The notes below the pieces were generated by a model. That model was not told the DNA's origin. It made no database searches and saw only the letters and a list, made by a program, of their open reading frames with translations. Positions 51,637-60,790 of a stretch of 64,000 bases of DNA are shown piece by piece (position 1 is the first letter of the stretch; every line of letters starts with the position of its first letter). The DNA lies in the NCBI GenBank assembly GCA_039105265.1, contig JAPFFF010000030.1:1178001-1242000 (forward strand), in the 5' to 3' direction. Position numbers and translations under genes: made by a program. This DNA is from Tritrichomonas musculus. Lineage: Eukaryota > Parabasalia > Tritrichomonadida > Tritrichomonadidae.

Positions 51637-52788
51637 ATGACAGCTCTTGATTTTGCAAAAGAATTTAATTATCCAGAAATTGTTGATCTTTTAACAAATG
51701 GTCCAAGAGAGAAAATAGAAACAACTGACGAGAAGAAAGTTGAATTTGAAACAATTAAACAAGATAAAGAATTACTTCTTGAGAAAACACAAGAGCAAGA
51801 AGAAACAATCAATCAGCTTCAGCAAAAGAATTGCGAGCAAGCAGAAGAAATCAACAAATTAAAAAGCTATCTTTTTGCACTCAAAGAAAAAGTGAAAGAC
51901 ATTGAATTCTTCGAAATCTCAGAATACGAAGAAATTGCGGTTATTGAAGAAGGATCGACATCGAGCATTAAAAATGTTATAAAGAAAGAAAAAGGGAAAT
52001 ATGTGAAGAAAGAAATGAAGAACTTCACACATGAAATGCTGCAACGATTCTTATTAGAAAGTGAAATTCTTTTCAAACTGCGACACCCATGCATTGTCCG
52101 AATATTTGGCTTCAACAATGGAGACGAAACACATCCACCATCGATTGTTATTTCACATGAACCGAAATCACTTGAAAGTGCGATTAAAAACGAAGAACTT
52201 GATGAAAGTCTAAAGAATCGAATCACAGTTGAACTTGTTCTCGGCATGCGTTACATTCACGAGCACAATTTCATGCATCGAAATTTGAAGCCATCAAACA
52301 TTCTCCTTAGCAAGAACAGACATGTTCGCATCAGTGATTTTGGACTGTCCAAAGAAGAAAGTCATGAAAGTTCACAAACAAAAGGAATCGGTGCACTGCA
52401 ATTCATGGCACCAGAACTTTTTGAAGATAATAATGATAGTTACACTAACAAGGTTGACGTTTACTCTTTCGGAATCACTCTCATTTTCATCATCACAGAT
52501 AAATATCCAACGTTCAGCATGAGGAATGCTGTAATGGGCGTCATTCCTCAATTACCATCGAGTGTTGTAAACTGGGTTCGTGAATTGATCGCTCGTTGCC
52601 TTTCTCAATCACTTGAAAACCGTCCTTCTTTTGCTCAGATCTTTGAAATAATGAAATCAAATAACTATGACATGTTTAATGAGAACATTCATCAAAGTTT
52701 GACAACTAGACAACAAAGAATGAAGAATTTGATTGAAGAACGAATCTTAAAAATTGAAGCATTTGAATATCAGCATCAACAACAATAA
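51637..52788 (+). CDS. Ankyrin-linked protein pseudokinase
   Basis: 383 residues. ATG 51637 may be internal, since ankyrin modules precede it (see 50896). Residues 1-30 are the last ankyrin repeat; 30-95 a coiled coil (EKTQEQEETINQLQQKN); 100-370 a kinase-like domain. The glycine loop is degenerate (IEEGSTSSIKNVI), the lysine is probably in YVKKEM, the catalytic loop reads HRNLKPSNILLS with Asn for the catalytic Asp, while DFGLSK and GALQFMAPELF are kept. The Asp-to-Asn change predicts little or no phosphotransfer, so it probably works as a scaffold or allosteric partner. It is followed after 270 bp by an LRR-kinase gene on the same strand. Codon use is like that of neighbours. Confidence 0.88.
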   Translation: MTALDFAKEFNYPEIVDLLTNGPREKIETTDEKKVEFETIKQDKELLLEKTQEQEETINQLQQKNCEQAEEINKLKSYLFALKEKVKDIEFFEISEYEEIAVIEEGSTSSIKNVIKKEKGKYVKKEMKNFTHEMLQRFLLESEILFKLRHPCIVRIFGFNNGDETHPPSIVISHEPKSLESAIKNEELDESLKNRITVELVLGMRYIHEHNFMHRNLKPSNILLSKNRHVRISDFGLSKEESHESSQTKGIGALQFMAPELFEDNNDSYTNKVDVYSFGITLIFIITDKYPTFSMRNAVMGVIPQLPSSVVNWVRELIARCLSQSLENRPSFAQIFEIMKSNNYDMFNENIHQSLTTRQQRMKNLIEERILKIEAFEYQHQQQ

Positions 52789-53039
52789 TAAAAAGCATCT
52801 TAAATATTTATTTATATATTTATATATTTGTATAATATGCAAAAATTATCAATTACTAATATACTAGAATTAATTAAATATCTATATTAATATTATTTTT
52901 TAACCCAGAAAGAAAAGATAAATATATTAAAAAGATGATTTGTCTATTTTTTATCAAGATAAAATAAATAAAATAAATGTGAATCAAAATATTGTGAAAA
53001 TTTTGAAGTATTCAATTGATTGACCTTTAATTTGACCAT

Positions 53040-53050
53040 TCATTTTTTTC
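53040..53050 (+). promoter_or_regulatory. Initiator-like TCATTTTTTTC of the LRR-kinase gene
   Basis: TCATTTTTTTC lies 11-21 nt before the ATG at 53061, matching the trichomonad initiator pattern and spacing. Confidence 0.5.
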
Positions 53051-53060
53051 AAAAGGGAAA

Positions 53061-55148
53061 ATGGAAGTTGAAATTGAAAATGGATTTAAACTTAAAATTA
53101 ATGAGACAAATAGAACAGCGACACTTATTAAAATCCCAAAAGACACAAAATCTTTATTTGTCCCTCGAGATATTGAATATCAAAAACAAAAATATATAAT
53201 AACTTCTCTTTCTTTTCCATTTAATAGTTATCATCTTGAATCGGTAACATTTCCGGAAGATTCAAAAGTTGAAATCTTTGAAGAAAATTGTTTCAATGGT
53301 TCACATATTAAGAAACTCCAAATTCCATCGAGTCTTAAACATCTGCCAGGAGGCTGGTGTTTATGCCTAGATGATTTATCAGAAATTGAAATTTCACCAC
53401 GAAACGGAAATTTTATTTACTATGATAACCAATTTTTATTAGGGAAAAGTGACGACAAATTAAAGGTCTTTGACGTCCTTGTTTTTGCGCGCCGAGACAT
53501 CAAAGAAGCGGTGATTCCTCCTCAAGTCAAAATTATACAATGTGGATCTCTTTCTGATACTTTTAAATTGGAATCCGTCACTTTTCCATCCAACTCAGAA
53601 CTCAGAAAAATTGAAGACTGTGCATTCACAAACAGCCACCTGCAGAAACTTTTGCTTCCAGCAGGAATCAAAGAGATCACTCGTATGATTTTGTTACATA
53701 CAAATTATTTAGTTGAAATTGAATTTCTTTCAGAAACAGTGAAACTTGCTTCTTCTTGCTTCAAATACAGTCCAAAACTTGCAACTGTTTCATTCCCAAA
53801 AGCAACAGAAATCACATTCAGCAGTGATGCATTGGATGAGTCACCAGAAAACATCGAATTTCATGTTAAGCGAGAAGCAAAACTATCAGGAGCCCCGCCA
53901 GAATGGTGCAGAAAGCATGTCAGCTACATTTCAACTCCAGAACCGCCAAGAAAAGACAAAGAAGAAGACATTGAAAAGCTAGAGAAAGAGAACGATAATC
54001 TCAAAAAGTTTGTTAACTACCTCACATCACATCTTTGCAAATATGAAGAAGTCATCTCGTATGACACTTTTGTGAACCAGGTTATGAACTTGCCAGAAGA
54101 AGAAGAAGCCAAAGTAAAGGAAGCAAAATCATCAGCTGGGAAATTTTTCATTGGACCAGACGAAGAAGAAAATCAGGAAGTTGTCAGCAAGATTGGTGAA
54201 GGAGGCACGAGCGAAGTTTTCAAAGTTTTAGACAAAAATATTGGCCAATTTGTGTGCAAGAAAGTGATCAAAGAAGTGTCAGAAGAATCTGCATTCAAAA
54301 CTCTCCAGAACTCGATTAAAGAAATCGAAGTTCTTCTTGGTATCGATCATCCGTGCATTTGTGCAGCTCTTGGCTACAACATGCAAGAAAAGCTTCCACC
54401 AACTTCAACGAAGAAATTCTCACACAACGACAACGATGATGATGAAGACGATGATGAAGAAGAAGAAGAAGAAAGAAAAGAAGAAAAAATCAAGAAAGAA
54501 AAGACGACGGTTGCACTTTTCTTCGAATTTCTTCCATTCACGATTAAAAGTGTCATTGACAGCAACATGATGACGAACACACTGAAAGTTCGTATTGCAG
54601 TTGAAGTTGCAATTGGCATGTCGCACATTCACAGTCTTGGTATGATGCATCGCGACCTGAAGATTGAAAACATCATGCTGAACAGCGTCTTTGACTCGAA
54701 AATCATCGATTTTGGACTTGTTCGTGTCGATGATATCAACGGGAGCGTGAACTCGATGACAAAAGGAGTTGGCACTCTTGCATACATGTCACCAGAGATG
54801 CTGAATGAAGAAGAATATGACAACAAGACGGACGTTTACTCATACGGCATTGTCCTTTTTGCACTCTTTGTTGGTAGACTTCCAAAGCAGACGATGAAAG
54901 ACAAACTAAACAAAGTCCCAATCAAACTTCCGAAGGCATCCCCGAAAATCAGTAAATTCTGCATCGAACTCATCACGAAATGCACATCATTTGAGCGAAA
55001 GAAACGTCCAACATTCGACGAAATCATCGAAGAAATGTCATCTCACTCATTTGAACTTGCATCAGACGTTGACCAAAAAGTAATATTTCGTCGTTACCGA
55101 GAACTGAATCGCAACAAAGCAGAACGAAATCAAAGAAACAAAAAATGA
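53061..55148 (+). CDS. BspA-type LRR protein kinase
   Basis: 695 residues, ATG 53061. Residues 1-290 are leucine-rich repeats of the BspA/LRR_5 type (LESVTFPEDSKVEIFEENCF, IKKLQIPSSLKHLP, LRKIEDCAFTNSHLQKLLLP). Residues 300-335 are a coiled coil (EEDIEKLEKENDNLKKFVNY). The kinase domain runs from about 370 to 675: IGEGGTSEVFKVL, lysine pair VCKKVI, HRDLKIENIMLN with D532, DFGLVR with D550, GTLAYMSPEML. Catalytic residues are all present. Unusual is an insert of about 30 residues in the N-lobe before the hinge, near 450-482, made of D/E then K/E runs. LRR_5 in surface proteins is extracellular, but here there is no signal peptide or membrane helix, so it is probably cytoplasmic. Confidence 0.92.
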   Translation: MEVEIENGFKLKINETNRTATLIKIPKDTKSLFVPRDIEYQKQKYIITSLSFPFNSYHLESVTFPEDSKVEIFEENCFNGSHIKKLQIPSSLKHLPGGWCLCLDDLSEIEISPRNGNFIYYDNQFLLGKSDDKLKVFDVLVFARRDIKEAVIPPQVKIIQCGSLSDTFKLESVTFPSNSELRKIEDCAFTNSHLQKLLLPAGIKEITRMILLHTNYLVEIEFLSETVKLASSCFKYSPKLATVSFPKATEITFSSDALDESPENIEFHVKREAKLSGAPPEWCRKHVSYISTPEPPRKDKEEDIEKLEKENDNLKKFVNYLTSHLCKYEEVISYDTFVNQVMNLPEEEEAKVKEAKSSAGKFFIGPDEEENQEVVSKIGEGGTSEVFKVLDKNIGQFVCKKVIKEVSEESAFKTLQNSIKEIEVLLGIDHPCICAALGYNMQEKLPPTSTKKFSHNDNDDDEDDDEEEEEERKEEKIKKEKTTVALFFEFLPFTIKSVIDSNMMTNTLKVRIAVEVAIGMSHIHSLGMMHRDLKIENIMLNSVFDSKIIDFGLVRVDDINGSVNSMTKGVGTLAYMSPEMLNEEEYDNKTDVYSYGIVLFALFVGRLPKQTMKDKLNKVPIKLPKASPKISKFCIELITKCTSFERKKRPTFDEIIEEMSSHSFELASDVDQKVIFRRYRELNRNKAERNQRNKK

Positions 55149-55821
55149 AAGAAAATGATTTCTTTCTTTCTCAATAAATAAATTTAAATTCATTAATTTT
55201 TAACTTTTTATTATTATTATTTATTTCAACTCAAAAAGAATAAATAATTTTGATATTTTACTCTTCTGATGTTATAAAAAATAACATTTCTTTTAATCAT
55301 TATAAGAAAAAGTTAAAATATTTTTATCTATAATCAATTAAACATTATATATAAATAAAAATATTTCGTCCATTCAATTTTAAGAGCTCTGACTTAGAGG
55401 TTAAAGTAATTTGAGGTTAAAAGCATTGAGTTCGAAAGTAAGCTGTTTAATATTTTTTTTAGCTCTATATATTTTTTTACATCTGTAATTAAAATTCATC
55501 TCTACAATTTTTACATTTTAATTGGTCTTTTCATTATATTTTAAAAAGTTACAATTACCTCTGAAGGGCAATTTGATGATCCTATTGAAAAAAATTTTCA
55601 GAATCTTTCTACAAATGCTTTCAATTATAAAAAAATAGGAAGAAAAATATAAACTTACTTTAGAGTACTCTAAAGAATTGACTAATCATATCATGTAAAT
55701 GTAATTACAAAAAATTGACTAAGTTTATTTATAATTGAATAGAAATATTAAAAATTTTAAAAATTTGAAAGAAATATTTTATGTCAAATAAAATTGAGAT
55801 AAAAAAGTTTTTTTATTCATA
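55149..55821. other. Intergenic region with a tRNA-like relic
   Basis: A+T-rich, no gene. The stretch at 55386-55445 has tRNA-like boxes. An AAAAAAGTTTTTTTATTCATA sequence, related to the AAAAAGTT motif, stands directly before the ATG at 55822. Confidence 0.45.
55386..55445 (+). ncRNA. Possible tRNA relic
   Basis: GACTTAGAGGTTAAAG resembles a D arm with A box and GAGTTCGAAAG resembles a B box, spaced as in a tRNA, but acceptor and anticodon stems do not pair. At best a decayed tRNA gene. Confidence 0.2.
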
Positions 55822-58104
55822 ATGGATTTTGAAGATGCATTTTTCGATTCCAAAGATTATGAACTCTTAGATAAAACATTAGGGGAAGGTTCATTTGGCA
55901 CTGTCTATATAGCAGAAAATATCAAAGATCATCAACTTTACGCAGCCAAAGTTATCAATACCAATACTGGATTTGATGGACGAGAACAAATGGTATTTCT
56001 TCGCGAATCATTACTGCTTCACAAGCTTGATCATCCTTCAATTGTTAAATTCAAAGGAATTAATTTAAAAAGTTTTGATGATGAAATGAAACTTCAACCG
56101 ACGATTATTACAGAATATCTCGCGCATGGCTCACTAAAAGAAAACCTTGATAAAGAGAAAATATCTCTTGCAGACTCCAATTGGAATGCGACCAAGAAAT
56201 ATGTTACGCTATTAGGAATCACAGATGGCATGCGCTATCTACACAGACGAGGCATTGTCCATCGAGACCTAAAACCAGAGAATATTCTAATGGATTCGAA
56301 CTTCTACCCGCGGATCTGTGATTTTGGCCTTTCTCGCTGTTTTTCAGAGTCACTTCGAAATTCAATGCAATTGACCATGTCAGGTCAAATTGGAACACCA
56401 CTTTACATGGCACCGGAAATATTGAGAGGTGAAGAAAAATATGGTTCGGCCGTTGATGTCTATGCGTTTGGCATCATTGCATACGAAATTGTGACTGGAA
56501 AAGTGCCATATTATGAATTAGGTGAAAATATTTCACCTTTCAATCTTGTCATGAAAGTGATGTCAGGCTATCGTCCAACTTTTTCAGAGGACGCTCCAGA
56601 GAAAATGAGAGAGTTGATTGAAAAGTGCTGGAGCGAGAATCCGTGCGATCGTCCGTCCTTCGACGAGATCTACGACAGCTTGTCGAGTGATTTCTCGTAT
56701 TCAGAGGAGACCGTTGACGAGGACGAAGTGAGAGAGTACATCTGCATGCTGGATGAAGAGAAGATGGAGGACAAGTCGTCAGAAGAAATGTCGGGCCGAC
56801 TTGTCAGTTTGCAGAGCGAGCTAGAAGAGCTCAAAGAAAAGTGCCAAAAATACGATGTTCTGCAGTCAACAAACGAAGCCTTCATCGATGGACTGAGCTG
56901 CATTTGCAGCACGAATTCCAATATTTCAGTTGCAGTTTCATCATTGGAAGAGTCATCAGAAAAAGGCAACAGTTACGCTTCTTACCTTCTCGGCATCCTT
57001 TACGACAAAGGAGAGCTCTTCACAGGCAATCCTCAAAGGGCGCTCTTCTTCTATGAGAGGTCAGGTCAGCAAGGAAATCCGCGAGGATACAACGATGCTG
57101 GATGCATCTATGAAGAAGGAAGAGGCGTCCAGCAGAGCTATCAAAAGGCAATTGAATTGTACCAGAAAGCAATCGACCTCCAAAATCCAGCAGCAATGAA
57201 CAGCCTCGGCCTTCTTTACGACCAAGGAAGAGGCGTCGAACAGAGCTATCAAAAGGCAATTGAATTGTATCAGAAAGCGGCAGACCTAAAAAATAACCAT
57301 GCAATGAACAACCTCGGAGTCCTTTACGACCAAGGGAAAGGCGTTGAACAAAACCATCAAAAGGCAATCAATTTCTACATGAAGGCAGCAGACCTCGGAA
57401 ATCCAGACGCGATGAACAACCTCGGCGTCCTTTATGACCAAGGAAAAGGCGTCGAGCAAAGCTACCAAAAGGCAATCGATTTCTACATGAAGGCAGCAGA
57501 CCTCGGGAATCCAAACGCAATGACAAACCTCGGACTTCATTATAAGGAAGGCAGAGGTGTCGAGCAGAGTTACCAGAAGGCAATCGACCTGTACCAGAAG
57601 GCCGCCGACCTCGGAAATTCGATTGCAATGACAAATCTCGGCCTTCTTTACGACCAGGGACTCGGTGTCAAACAAAGCCATTCAAAAGCAATTGAATTGT
57701 ACCAAAAGGCAGCAGAACTCGGAAACTCAATCGCAATGACAAACCTCGGAATCATCTACGACCAAGGAACAGGAATCAAGCAAAATTACCAGAAGGCAAT
57801 CGGATACTACACGAAGGCGGCCGAACAAGGAAATGCAACTGCAATCAAAAATCTCGGTGCGCTTTACGAACAAGGAAAAGGTGTCAGACAGAATTACCAG
57901 AAGGCAATCGAATACTACACGAAGGCGGCCGAACAAGGAAATGCAACTGCATTGAAAAATTTGGGCGTGGTCTATGAAAAGGGAAAAGGCGTTGAGCAAA
58001 ATTATCAGAAGGCAATTGAATACTACAAGAAAGCAGCAGACCTCGGAAATACAACTGCAATGAAGAATCTCAGTAGATTAAATAAAATAATTAAAAATAC
58101 ATGA
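55822..58104 (+). CDS. TKL-type protein kinase with Sel1 repeats
   Basis: 760 residues, ATG preceded by TTATTCATA. Kinase domain residues 12-290: GEGSFGTVYIA, K43 in YAAKV, E62 in helix C, HRDLKPENILMD with D149, DFGLSR with D167, GTPLYMAPEIL, and CWSENPCDRPSFDEI. All catalytic residues are present. Residues 305-345 are a coiled coil (EEMSGRLVSLQSELEELKEK). Ten Sel1 repeats of 36 residues and a partial cap follow to the C-terminus; repeats 2-10 are very similar to each other also at DNA level (108-bp period), so copy number may vary by unequal exchange. Same layout as the gene cut by the window start at 1-1461. Probably a cytoplasmic kinase that recruits partners through the solenoid. Confidence 0.95.
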   Translation: MDFEDAFFDSKDYELLDKTLGEGSFGTVYIAENIKDHQLYAAKVINTNTGFDGREQMVFLRESLLLHKLDHPSIVKFKGINLKSFDDEMKLQPTIITEYLAHGSLKENLDKEKISLADSNWNATKKYVTLLGITDGMRYLHRRGIVHRDLKPENILMDSNFYPRICDFGLSRCFSESLRNSMQLTMSGQIGTPLYMAPEILRGEEKYGSAVDVYAFGIIAYEIVTGKVPYYELGENISPFNLVMKVMSGYRPTFSEDAPEKMRELIEKCWSENPCDRPSFDEIYDSLSSDFSYSEETVDEDEVREYICMLDEEKMEDKSSEEMSGRLVSLQSELEELKEKCQKYDVLQSTNEAFIDGLSCICSTNSNISVAVSSLEESSEKGNSYASYLLGILYDKGELFTGNPQRALFFYERSGQQGNPRGYNDAGCIYEEGRGVQQSYQKAIELYQKAIDLQNPAAMNSLGLLYDQGRGVEQSYQKAIELYQKAADLKNNHAMNNLGVLYDQGKGVEQNHQKAINFYMKAADLGNPDAMNNLGVLYDQGKGVEQSYQKAIDFYMKAADLGNPNAMTNLGLHYKEGRGVEQSYQKAIDLYQKAADLGNSIAMTNLGLLYDQGLGVKQSHSKAIELYQKAAELGNSIAMTNLGIIYDQGTGIKQNYQKAIGYYTKAAEQGNATAIKNLGALYEQGKGVRQNYQKAIEYYTKAAEQGNATALKNLGVVYEKGKGVEQNYQKAIEYYKKAADLGNTTAMKNLSRLNKIIKNT
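56960..58060 (+). repeat. 108-bp intragenic tandem repeat (Sel1 units)
   Basis: About ten 108-bp units, each coding for one Sel1 repeat with AAGGCAAT..GA at the start of helix B and GCAGCAGACCTCGGAAAT at the end. Units 9 and 10 share a GAACAAGGAAATGCAACTGC segment, pointing to recent duplication. Confidence 0.85.
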
Positions 58105-58621
58105 TTATTCCTAATTAGTACTTTTGAAAAATTTGGATGATATTTGAATAAAAACAAAATTAATTAAATATCTGATGATTAAATATCTCTTTGTTTCAAT
58201 AAAATTTTGGATTTTTTTTTTTTAATTCATATTAAAGCTGATCTTTTCTAAATAATTTTATTGTTTGTTGTTTAAAAAATCTTCAAAATATTTGAATTAT
58301 AATTATAAAATCACCATAATAATAACAATCAGTAATGCATTTTAAGAAATTTCATAGAAAAATAATGTAACCATTTTTCTTTGAAAAAGTTTTTTAGAAA
58401 ATAAGAGAAAAATTTTCAAACGTCCATTCAAATTTTAGTATTGATTTGTCAATATCCTTTGAATCTTGACTGTAATTATTGATAATTATCATTAATGTAT
58501 GTATGTATAAAATCTTTTTAAGCTAAAAAATCACAAACTTTTTGAACAAAAAAATATGCTTTTTTAATAAGGACTTTTTTTTAAGTCCTTAATATGAAAT
58601 TGGACAAAAATTATTATTACT
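58105..58621. other. Intergenic A+T-rich stretch
   Basis: No gene seen. AAACTTTTTGAACAAAA lies about 90 bp before the ATG at 58631. A short inverted pair GGACTTTTTTTTAAGTCC stands near 58571-58588. Confidence 0.5.
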
Positions 58622-58628
58622 TCATTTT
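58622..58628 (+). promoter_or_regulatory. Initiator-like TCATTTT of the GTPase gene
   Basis: TCATTTT stands only 3-9 nt before the ATG at 58631. If it is the initiator, the 5' leader is under 10 nt, as is common in trichomonads. Confidence 0.5.
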
Positions 58629-58630
58629 AT

Positions 58631-60421
58631 ATGATTGGTAGAAGTTCACTTCTTGATTCTTGCAATACATTCGAGGATAATATGATTGAAACCATAAAAA
58701 CCTTGAAAAGCCAATGTTCAAAACATGAAGACTTTAAAAAAGTAATTTTACTAGGACCAACAGGATCAGGAAAATCCACATTAAGTCTTCTTTTAGCAAA
58801 TCAGAAAGTTCCAATAATCAAAGGAAAAGGAAACGAACCTCTTCTTAAAGAAGAAACAATTGGACATGGATTTAAATCGACGACAAGAATTCCAAATTTT
58901 CATATTGATCAAGATAACGAACTCATAATTATTGATTCACCTGGTTTTAAAGATTCAGAAGGAATTGAGCAAGAATTAATTAATTCATTTGCAATTGACT
59001 TCTTGCTTTCAAACTCTAAAAATAAAAATAAAATTAAAATCTTGCTTGTCGTTTCAGTATATGAATTAAAAGCATATAGGCAGCACGATTTCACGAGTAT
59101 TCTTGAACAATTGTATAAAATGTTTCCAAAAATACAAAAAATCAAAAAATCAATTGGCATTGTTATTACTAAAGGCGAACAATATTATAGTGGAATTGAT
59201 TTATTAAATCAAATAGATGACAACATTGACATTCAAGTGAAATTGATAATTGATTACTTCAAAAGAAATGAAAATCAAGTTTTCAGTTTACCAAAAGCAA
59301 TACCTCCGAATATCAACAAGAACTATGAATTTGAAGATCACGTCAAATTAATGCACTATTTGATTAATGAAGATGATTATGCAATCAACCCAGTGCATTC
59401 AGTTGCAATTAGTAAAGAAAGCGAATACGAATTAGAAAATTTAATAGAACGTCATATTAAAAGGGTTGATGAAATAATTTTAGATTTCAATCAACAATTA
59501 TCTGATCAATATAACCAAGCATCGGATATAAAAGATATTGAACCTTGGAAAATGATTCTGAAAAAATTATCAAGAGAAGAAATCAAAAATACAAATGATT
59601 TACAAAAAGCAGTCCTGAAATTTATACCAAAAAGTGAGATTTATGAAAAAAGCATCATACAATTAAAAAATACAGAATCATTTGATTCATTTCTCGATAA
59701 AATTAAACCTCATAATAATATGTCTTCTTACTATGAAAAAAAATTTCGTTTACTGTTTAATAAATCAATCGATGAATTAGATAAAAATTTGAAATTTGCA
59801 AGAGAATCAGAAAAACGTAAAATCGAAAATGAAAAATGCCAGAATAAAATTGCTCACTTAGAATCAACTATATCTAATGACAAAATCGCACTTTCAGCAA
59901 TGGAAAAAGTTCAGAATCAACAGTACGATATAATAAATAACATGAAAAGTAAAATTGAAGATAACAAAAAAGTGCAAAATCAACAAAATGATTTAATAAA
60001 TTCAATGAAAAGTAAAATTGAAGATAGCAAAAAAGTACAAAATCAACTCTCAGAACAAATTACTCAATTGAATAACAAGAAAAATTTGGAAATTCAAAAA
60101 TTAATTCAAAATAATAATAATTTGGTAAATAAAAACAATCAACAATCGTCTCAGATCAAAGATTTATTGAAAACTATCGAAGAAGAAAAAAGCAAAAAAG
60201 AAGAACAAAATAAAAAGAATTCACAGACTTCTCTTTGGAGATTTAATGGAAATTTCAACACCAATTATAGCCGCTTAGGTAAATGGGGCTATAAGAATAA
60301 TTCGAAAGTCTCTTGGTACTGGCCATCGAAATCCCCTTGGTGTCCATATAATAATTGGAATTCCTCATGGAACTCAAATAGAAATCCGAAATCTTCCTTC
60401 TTCAAAAAGGATACAAAATAA
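58631..60421 (+). CDS. P-loop GTPase (AIG1/IAN-like) with coiled coil and W/N/S-rich tail
   Basis: 596 residues. Residues 38-280 form a P-loop NTPase: VILLGPTGSGKSTLSLLLAN (Walker A GPTGSGKS 42-49), a switch I Thr in HGFKSTTR, IIDSPGFKDSEG (G3, D102), and a possible G4 segment GIVITKGEQ. G3 of the DSPG type with the following F-x-D is typical of AIG1/IAN-like and related septin-like GTPases. Residues 375-530 are a long coiled coil with the repeated words KVQNQQ and MKSKIED. The last 60 residues are rich in Trp, Asn, Ser and Lys (WGYKNNSKVSWYWPSKSPW). Probably a cytoplasmic GTPase that assembles on membranes or filaments; membrane contact through the aromatic tail is a guess. Confidence 0.82.
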   Translation: MIGRSSLLDSCNTFEDNMIETIKTLKSQCSKHEDFKKVILLGPTGSGKSTLSLLLANQKVPIIKGKGNEPLLKEETIGHGFKSTTRIPNFHIDQDNELIIIDSPGFKDSEGIEQELINSFAIDFLLSNSKNKNKIKILLVVSVYELKAYRQHDFTSILEQLYKMFPKIQKIKKSIGIVITKGEQYYSGIDLLNQIDDNIDIQVKLIIDYFKRNENQVFSLPKAIPPNINKNYEFEDHVKLMHYLINEDDYAINPVHSVAISKESEYELENLIERHIKRVDEIILDFNQQLSDQYNQASDIKDIEPWKMILKKLSREEIKNTNDLQKAVLKFIPKSEIYEKSIIQLKNTESFDSFLDKIKPHNNMSSYYEKKFRLLFNKSIDELDKNLKFARESEKRKIENEKCQNKIAHLESTISNDKIALSAMEKVQNQQYDIINNMKSKIEDNKKVQNQQNDLINSMKSKIEDSKKVQNQLSEQITQLNNKKNLEIQKLIQNNNNLVNKNNQQSSQIKDLLKTIEEEKSKKEEQNKKNSQTSLWRFNGNFNTNYSRLGKWGYKNNSKVSWYWPSKSPWCPYNNWNSSWNSNRNPKSSFFKKDTK

Positions 60422-60539
60422 TAATAAAATAAGAGTATTTTATTATAAATACTATTTTTATTAACAACTTATTTTTAATTATTTGCTTAACACCTTTTTT
60501 AAAAATATTTACAAATATTTGCAAATATTTTTTCTAATA

Positions 60540-60739
60540 TTTGTCTCTTTTGGTAATTACGTATTTCACATGTTGAAGATCTCTTCTCATAATATATTTG
60601 AATATTTAATTTGTTGTTTTTAGCATTTATCATTATTATATTGGTTTTTATATGGAAAATATACTCTTTAATTTGTAAGCCGTTTTGAACAATATACTCT
60701 TTAGTTTATATTTGTTTAACATAAAAAGCATGTCAATCT

Positions 60740-60790
<51 letters not shown>

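Noticed and set aside
54374-54650. Minus-strand Ser-rich frames opposite the LRR-kinase
   Set aside because: They are shadows of the acidic GAN-rich insert on the coding strand.
55386-55445. Functional tRNA gene
   Set aside because: Box A- and B-like words are present but the stems do not pair; kept only as a possible relic.
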